Shown: positions 59,680-64,000 of the stretch, one piece after another
Numbering within the stretch: the stretch's first letter is position 1
Layout of the letters: each line of letters opens with the position of its first letter
Origin: Candidatus Obscuribacter sp.
GTDB taxonomy: Bacteria; Cyanobacteriota; Vampirovibrionia; Obscuribacterales; Obscuribacteraceae
Reading direction: 5' to 3'
Assembly (NCBI GenBank): GCA_021772095.1
Contig: JADYXR010000007.1
Location: 1 to 64,000, forward strand
DNA length: 64,000 bases
The notes under the pieces: generated by a model
The model's input: the letters and a program-made list of their open reading frames with translations, nothing else
Told to the model about the DNA's origin: nothing
The model's database searches: none
Translations under genes and position numbers: made by a program

Positions 59680-60258
59680 TTAAGAGCCTTCGTGCGTGCC
59701 TAGCTGTTCGAACTTGCATTGACTCGGCTTCTTATCGGGTCTCCAGCGCATAATTTTTGTGCCGTAACGAAAACGACCGTTGGTGAAGTGATCGAATTGA
59801 ACTTCGATTACTAACTCAGGGTTAATCGGTTGCCACTCGACACTACGGGTGGTGCTCCAGCGACTGGAGCCGCCAGGTTTGTTCATAGTAAATGATTCCT
59901 CAACCACGAGCTCTTCGAGCTGAGCTGTCAGTTTCTTCTTATCAATTCCGGGAGTGTCAGCCGGATGTATGCGCTGCAACAGCTTATCGAAGGACAAGCT
60001 TTTTCCTTCCGGAACGACGAGCTCGCCATCAACAACAAATCGCTTTGCGGATAAAGTTTTCAGTGTTGCCACAACTTCCGGGAAGTAGCGGCCAAGCGGC
60101 TGCCCGCTCTTGCTAATCAAATCGATTCGGTCGCCGTCGCGATGCGCGATGCAGCGAAATCCATCCCACTTAGGTTCAAATTGCCACTCGTCTCCGTCGG
60201 GGATCGCAGTAACCAACTGCGCCTCCATCGGAGGGTAAGACAAATCAAGCTTGGCCAT
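59680..60258 (-). CDS. internally deleted ATP-dependent DNA ligase
   Basis: 192 residues from an ATG with GGAG upstream. The first 100 residues are the start of a LigC/LigD-type ligase: motif I FEPKWDGFRC with the adenylated Lys30, and VDGELVVPEG (motif III). The last 65 residues are the end of the OB-fold domain: GGSSRWSTTRSVEWQPINPE, VIEVQFDHFTNGRFRYGTKI and MRWRPDKKPSQC. Full enzymes have about 350 residues; the part with motifs IIIa, IV and V is missing, with the frame kept. It cannot complete ligation as known. It may be a pseudogene or a nucleic-acid-binding relic. No Ku gene is nearby. Confidence 0.8.
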   Translation of the reverse strand: MAKLDLSYPPMEAQLVTAIPDGDEWQFEPKWDGFRCIAHRDGDRIDLISKSGQPLGRYFPEVVATLKTLSAKRFVVDGELVVPEGKSLSFDKLLQRIHPADTPGIDKKKLTAQLEELVVEESFTMNKPGGSSRWSTTRSVEWQPINPELVIEVQFDHFTNGRFRYGTKIMRWRPDKKPSQCKFEQLGTHEGS

Positions 60259-60536
60259 TTTTTCTCCACTCACAAACAGTAATAGCGAATATTCAATCCG
60301 GTGGCGCGAAATTTCAAATTACTATTCAAAATTTAAGTCCCTATGATACTGTTGCCAGCCAAAACTTTCCTCTAGGTAAGTTTTAGAAACGCGAGTAAGC
60401 TACTTTGCACGATGAGTGGTGTTTGGTAACTTTAGTCAAGATTGCTTACATAAACTGCAAATGATTGTCTATCTCTTCGTCTTAGTGACTTTGATGTTCG
60501 GTGCCCATTTTGCTGTTTGCCAAAATGGGAAAGAAA

Positions 60537-60887
60537 ATGACTGAGATCAACTACGATTTATTGTGGGAAGCCTACATCAGGGATTTCAAAAAAGCTTACT
60601 TTCAAAATGATTTCGACAAAGCAAGAACAATTTTGGAAAGTGCGTTTTCCGACGCTGAAGATTATGCCGAAATAGATTTCCGACTTGTCGCTTCCACTCA
60701 CAGTCTCGCGTCATCTTATGCGCAGGCTGAACGAGAAAGCGATGCCGCAGACCTCTTCCAAAGATTCATTGAACTTCGAGAGAAAGTATTAGGTCCGGAA
60801 GATCCGGATGTGGCTGATAGTCTTGAACAGATTGCCATACTTCAATTGTCCAAAAAACAAAAAACAAATCTGAAAAAAGCTATCTAG
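60537..60887 (+). CDS. small TPR protein
   Basis: 116 residues from an ATG with GGGAAAG upstream; earlier in-frame ATGs lack one. Three helical repeats: AYIRDFKKAYFQNDFDKART, RLVASTHSLASSYAQAERES and EKVLGPEDPDVADSLEQIAI. The last matches the LGPxxPxVAxSL phrase of TPR_12 proteins such as the secreted one at 12080, but no signal peptide is present, so it is cytoplasmic. The next gene begins 23 bp downstream and is likely co-transcribed. Role unknown. Confidence 0.75.
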   Translation: MTEINYDLLWEAYIRDFKKAYFQNDFDKARTILESAFSDAEDYAEIDFRLVASTHSLASSYAQAERESDAADLFQRFIELREKVLGPEDPDVADSLEQIAILQLSKKQKTNLKKAI

Positions 60888-60910
60888 AAATCCAGAAACC
60901 GGGGGGTCGT

Positions 60911-61228
60911 ATGACATTCGATAAAAATCTTGTCTGTCACGAGTGCCAAAAACTTTTTGTTTTTTCCGAAGGCGAACAACAGTTTTTTGAACAACGCGGA
61001 TTGACCAATCTGCCGAAACGCTGCGCCAACTGCCGTCTGTCGGCGAAGTTTAGACGCAACGGTGAAAACCTCGACAATCTACATAAGATCGATTGCACCA
61101 CGTGTGGTGCGCTTACCGTCGTGCCGTTCAAGCCGAGCGAAGAACGGCCAGTATACTGCCGGGCTTGCTTCATGAAGATCAGGGAAGAAGCCGCGGACAA
61201 GGACAGCTTTTCCGAGATCGCCGTTTAA
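60911..61228 (+). CDS. small zinc-binding protein with two Cys clusters
   Basis: 105 residues. The first half follows the zf-trcl/probable zinc-ribbon pattern: VCHECQKLFVFSEGEQQFFE, GLTNLPKRCANCRLSAK (Cys at 9, 12, 38, 41). The second half has DCTTCGALTVVPFKPSEERP and VYCRACFMKI, giving a second Cys4 site. All eight cysteines are in CxxC pairs, so two zinc ions are expected. The family is widespread in bacteria, and a nucleic-acid or metal-related role is usual but unproven. A run of G directly upstream serves as ribosome site. It forms a small operon with the TPR gene. Confidence 0.85.
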   Translation: MTFDKNLVCHECQKLFVFSEGEQQFFEQRGLTNLPKRCANCRLSAKFRRNGENLDNLHKIDCTTCGALTVVPFKPSEERPVYCRACFMKIREEAADKDSFSEIAV

Positions 61229-61771
61229 CAATAGCGGCTCAAACTAGCAGTGTTAGCCAACGCCGTTTTGACCAGCGCTATTATTAACGAGCGCAGTTTC
61301 ACACGAGCGCGGTTTCACGACCTCAATCAAGAGCGGCATGGTAGCGCTGTCATCGCATGCATGTTCAGATCTAACGTTCAGATCTACCTTCAGTTCTATA
61401 TCCTCCGCGCATATTCAATAGCCCCTGCTGCCAGCCAGAACGGTTGCACTTGTCAACCACCCGAAGCGCCCAAGTTCCGGCTGACGATGCCATCTTTGCA
61501 AAATACGAATTCAATTATGTAATTCTTAGACGGGTGAATCAACGCGGCTGTGTTGCGTTTCAGGCTACAGCGCAATTGTGCGCGGGTGGAATGGAAACAG
61601 AGTAATGATGGCGGCCGTCACAACTGATAACCTAACGGCTAAATTGAGATTAGATACGTGCAATATCAGTGTTCATGGGTAGAGAACGACTTTCACTTCT
61701 AATCACCCATAAAACGTTCCGATCTCAAGTCATCAGAAAACTGTCCGCTCCCAAATTATCCAGGACTCCTT
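61229..61771. other. 540-bp gene-free gap with tandem micro-repeats
   Basis: Two short tandem duplications are visible: ACGAGCGCAGTTTCAC at 61287 and again at 61303 with one change (period 16), and GTTCAGATCTA at 61363 and 61376 (period 13). No frame of gene character, terminator or promoter is convincing. It precedes the secreted hydrolase-like gene, whose AGGA ribosome site is at the right end. Confidence 0.5.
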
Positions 61772-63244
61772 GTGTTTGAAACTCTAAGAATTCAAATCTG
61801 TGCCGCACTTTTAATACTCGTTTTTGGCACTTCTCTGATTGCGCCTCCAGCGCAGGCAATAGACCTTCCGCCGGACAGCATCAAGAATCTGCCGATGGCA
61901 AAAGAAGAGTCGATTTCGACCTACATTCCTTCCGAAGTCGCACCGGAAACAGGAATCGCGGTCAACATAATTTATCCGGAAACGCCTCGATACAAGGAAG
62001 GCGCACCTGTTGTAGTCGTGGCGCCAGGCGGGTTGGGACCTAGCGGGTTACGTTTCACGATGCACGCTGCCCAGTCCGGATTTGCTGAAGTGCGATTTGC
62101 ATTTCCTGGTGGCGGATTGAAACAGTTTCACTCCGGCGGCTCATGGGATGAACGCGGTCCTGATTCGCAAAAAGCGTTGCGCGATATCCTCATGTTTGCC
62201 CATGGCGAAAAACAAGATAAGAAGGGAAAGACAATCTCTGAGCTGGTTCCAACCAAGTTGGACGTCAACAACATTGGTGCAGTTGGTTGGGAAAACGGCG
62301 GCAATGTTTTGATCGTTACTCTGGCAAAATTTCCGTTGGACCTGGGATTCTTGCGATGGATCTCGTTTTACGAAAGTCCGATTGGACCTCTTCTAAACCC
62401 GTCAGTACTCGGCACCACAAAAGAATTGAGCATCAATCCTCACTACCGCCAGGGCAGCGCTGCTACCGGAACTTGCCTGGTGGACTGGCGCAAACTCTGC
62501 TGGGCAAGCGACATATTTCGAGATCGGACAGAACACCTGGGTCTCGGCCGCGATCCATCGAGAGGAGTTTTGTTTTTCGACGAGAACGGAAACAAGGTTT
62601 GGGAAGAATCGGCTGAGTTTCCAATTGCGCACTTCACCGAGCCTGGTGGCGAGCGCAAATACTACGCACCGGAAATCACTGCGGCACTGACTCGACTGAA
62701 ACTGTTTCCAAACAAGAGATGGCCCAAGCGTGTTGCCACTCTTGCCGAATCCGAAAAGTTCTTCCAGGAGCGCGATGGATCCCAGTACGTCAAGCAGATC
62801 CCGCTGCAGTATCCCGACATGCTTGTCACCATATTCGGTTCTCGCCTCGATCATCAACAGCGACAACCGGATCATCCTCATATCGCGCTTCTCTACAATT
62901 TGTGGTTAGCGAGCAAACCAAAATGGGTGCGATTAAATCCGGATCCAAACTATGTTGGCTTTATCGCCGATATGAATGTCGGCAATTTTGTCGAGAATAA
63001 ACCGGATGCTTCCATTGATGCAGCAACGATCGAATCGCATCTCGAGCCGGAAGGTTTTATTCCCGATTACAAATATATGGAAGCAGCAATTTCAGAGTTG
63101 GCGGATCGAACGAAGAAGAACAATCTAAAGCCAAAACTGACGACGGTGCTTGTCGAGTACCAAAATGAACCGATGAAAAAATATCGCAAAGAGATTCTAG
63201 AGAAACAACTGCAAGCTCAAAATGCAAAAAATAATAGTAAATAG
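61772..63244 (+). CDS. secreted alpha/beta-hydrolase-like protein without nucleophile serine
   Basis: 490 residues from a GTG with AGGA at 7 nt. The signal peptide (CAALLILVFGTSLIAPPAQA) is followed by an alpha/beta hydrolase layout: PVVVVAPGGLGPSGLRF (oxyanion region), a helical stretch and NNIGAVGWENGGNVLIV, where the nucleophile elbow GxSxGG reads GWENGG. Serine is thus replaced by Glu. Later blocks include DMLVTIFGSRLDHQQRQPDH, which could hold the Asp/His region, and DPNYVGFIADMNVGNFVENK. The protein may bind rather than cleave, or use another mechanism. The family is not recognised. A 26-bp tandem repeat follows the stop. Confidence 0.75.
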   Translation: MFETLRIQICAALLILVFGTSLIAPPAQAIDLPPDSIKNLPMAKEESISTYIPSEVAPETGIAVNIIYPETPRYKEGAPVVVVAPGGLGPSGLRFTMHAAQSGFAEVRFAFPGGGLKQFHSGGSWDERGPDSQKALRDILMFAHGEKQDKKGKTISELVPTKLDVNNIGAVGWENGGNVLIVTLAKFPLDLGFLRWISFYESPIGPLLNPSVLGTTKELSINPHYRQGSAATGTCLVDWRKLCWASDIFRDRTEHLGLGRDPSRGVLFFDENGNKVWEESAEFPIAHFTEPGGERKYYAPEITAALTRLKLFPNKRWPKRVATLAESEKFFQERDGSQYVKQIPLQYPDMLVTIFGSRLDHQQRQPDHPHIALLYNLWLASKPKWVRLNPDPNYVGFIADMNVGNFVENKPDASIDAATIESHLEPEGFIPDYKYMEAAISELADRTKKNNLKPKLTTVLVEYQNEPMKKYRKEILEKQLQAQNAKNNSK

Positions 63245-63252
63245 CCGGCGGT

Positions 63253-63320
63253 CGCTTCATCAGTTAATGACTGGCAGCCGCTTCAGCAGTTAATGACTGG
63301 CAGCCGCTCCATCAGTTAAT
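63253..63320 (+). repeat. three tandem copies of a 26-bp unit
   Basis: CAGTTAATGACTGG at 63261 and 63287 and CAGTTAAT at 63313 mark three copies with a constant 26-bp period; the units also share GCTTCA / GCTCCA. It lies between two convergent genes. It is too short and has no spacers, so it is not a CRISPR array. Confidence 0.8.
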
Positions 63321-63352
63321 ACTAGAGATCACCTGCAGCAGTTTAATCGACA

Positions 63353-64000
63353 TCATTCCTCACAAGCAGGCTTGGACTGAAAAGTTAATTGCGCGGGATG
63401 CAGTTCGATACCTCGTTCGTGCAAAGCTTCTTTGATCGCCGGCAAGGCGAGCAATGCGGCCTCTTCGCCGGCACGTAAGGCCATGATAGTATCTTTCGCT
63501 TTCCTGGAAAGCAACTTGATGCCTTCAACTCTGGGATGGATTACGATATTTGCGTTCGCCGTCGCAGCATGATCTTTTCTAGCCAGCTCAAGCGTAATCA
63601 ATCTCGCAGCAACGCTTCCGATTTTAAGGAAATCTTCAATAGGTTCTTCCTTGAATCGCTCATCGACGTTAACCGCAATGATAAAATTAGCACCAAATGC
63701 GGTGCGAGCCACATCGACCGGCAAGTTTGCCGCCACTCCACCGTCAACAAAAAGCTGATCGTCCATCCGAACCGGACGACGAAGAACCGGTACGGCAGAA
63801 CTTGCTTGCATCGCAAGTACGAGGTCGCCTTTGGTCAAGGCATGAACATGTCCATCGACGAGGCTTAGCGCCACAGCACAGTACTCAATCGGCAGGTCCT
63901 GAACATTAGTCATGCCTGCCGGCAATTCTTTGGCCAAATACTTTCTGAACTTGGTGCCGGTGTAGAGTCCGTCAAAAGATTTGGCGCCAAGCAAACGCGG
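63353..64000 (-). CDS. patatin-like phospholipase, N-terminus beyond window
   Basis: The frame is open to the right edge, so only the C-terminal 216 codons are present. Patatin features: FRKYLAKELPAGM, VLAMQASSAVPVL (ASSAxP motif), and the catalytic Asp in FVDGGVAANLPVD. The nucleophile GxSxG lies upstream outside the window. After the catalytic Asp come AFGANFIIAVNVDE and a helical C-terminus (LITLELARKDHAATANANIV) as in RssA/YchK-type bacterial patatins. It should be a serine acyl hydrolase acting on lipids. Confidence 0.9.
   Translation of the reverse strand, partial: PRLLGAKSFDGLYTGTKFRKYLAKELPAGMTNVQDLPIEYCAVALSLVDGHVHALTKGDLVLAMQASSAVPVLRRPVRMDDQLFVDGGVAANLPVDVARTAFGANFIIAVNVDERFKEEPIEDFLKIGSVAARLITLELARKDHAATANANIVIHPRVEGIKLLSRKAKDTIMALRAGEEAALLALPAIKEALHERGIELHPAQLTFQSKPACEE

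Noticed and set aside
63253-63320. possible CRISPR array
   Set aside because: Units are contiguous 26-bp tandem copies without unique spacers, and no cas genes are present.

Overview
This window is a bacterial chromosome segment of roughly 50 % GC with no phage, insertion sequence, tRNA or rRNA that I can see. The protein set suggests the non-photosynthetic sister clades of Cyanobacteria (Vampirovibrionia/Melainabacteria, probably Obscuribacterales). It carries a DUF3370 protein (a family known mainly from cyanobacteria), WG-repeat and TPR proteins with secretion signals, a SulP/STAS anion transporter and several secreted M16/M20/S41 peptidases. The taxonomic placement is inference; the gene calls do not depend on it.

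Layout. 1-6.9 kb (minus): an operon DUF4132 - MoxR ATPase - DUF5682 that runs off the left edge; this is part of a widespread, functionally unassigned MoxR cassette. 7.1-10.8 kb (minus): a coiled-coil protein and a cytoplasmic double-M16 peptidase. 11.0-13.3 kb (plus): an NDUFA9-like SDR protein and a secreted TPR protein. 13.3-15.9 kb: a junkyard of gene fragments (DUF5615 toxin remnant, a 254-bp copy of the neighbouring TPR gene, a formylglycine-generating-enzyme fragment, an Rhs C-terminus) that ends in an intact-looking Rhs tip plus an overlapping Clp-N-domain protein. 15.9-23.8 kb: membrane and secreted proteins of unknown role, a full-length TIGR02391 protein that has lost its HEPN-type motif, a PHP-domain protein, a winged-helix membrane protein and a double zinc-ribbon protein.

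23.8-25.5 kb (plus): the most striking regulatory region. One promoter is followed by two complete, consecutive tyrosine attenuators. Each has a short leader peptide (one with five, one with four consecutive Tyr codons), an antiterminator pairing and a rho-independent terminator. They precede DAHP synthase (aroF) and an AroQ-type chorismate mutase. The enzyme has no recognisable added regulatory domain, so two serial tRNA-Tyr gates may be the main feedback on entry to aromatic synthesis.

25.8-36.2 kb: M20 peptidase, a Thr/Lys-rich secreted protein, a secreted M16 paralogue translationally coupled to a WG-TPR protein, and a DUF3370 protein that reads through into a BON-domain protein. 36.3-40.1 kb (minus): SulP transporter, with four exact copies of a 9-mer upstream, and an S41 protease. 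40.5-45.8 kb (plus): AIM24-family protein, Tex, and a TPR-alpha/beta hydrolase. 45.9-50.2 kb: Mpo1-like protein, degenerate GGDEF protein, zinc-ribbon TPR protein, and rplJ-rplL behind an L10 leader. 50.6-56.9 kb: thioredoxin-like [2Fe-2S] ferredoxin, a WG lipoprotein operon, glyS, and a pseudo-kinase-REC protein. 57.1-60.3 kb (minus): two closely related HxlR regulators flanking an orphan CheB, and an internally deleted ATP-dependent DNA ligase. 60.5-64 kb: small TPR and zinc-ribbon proteins, a secreted alpha/beta-hydrolase-like protein without the nucleophile serine, and the C-terminal part of a patatin.

Two themes recur. Several proteins keep a fold but lose the catalytic motif (TIGR02391, GGDEF, HisKA, DNA ligase, alpha/beta hydrolase). 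Many intergenic gaps contain short, unrelated tandem or near-tandem duplications, as if spacer DNA here grows by local slippage.
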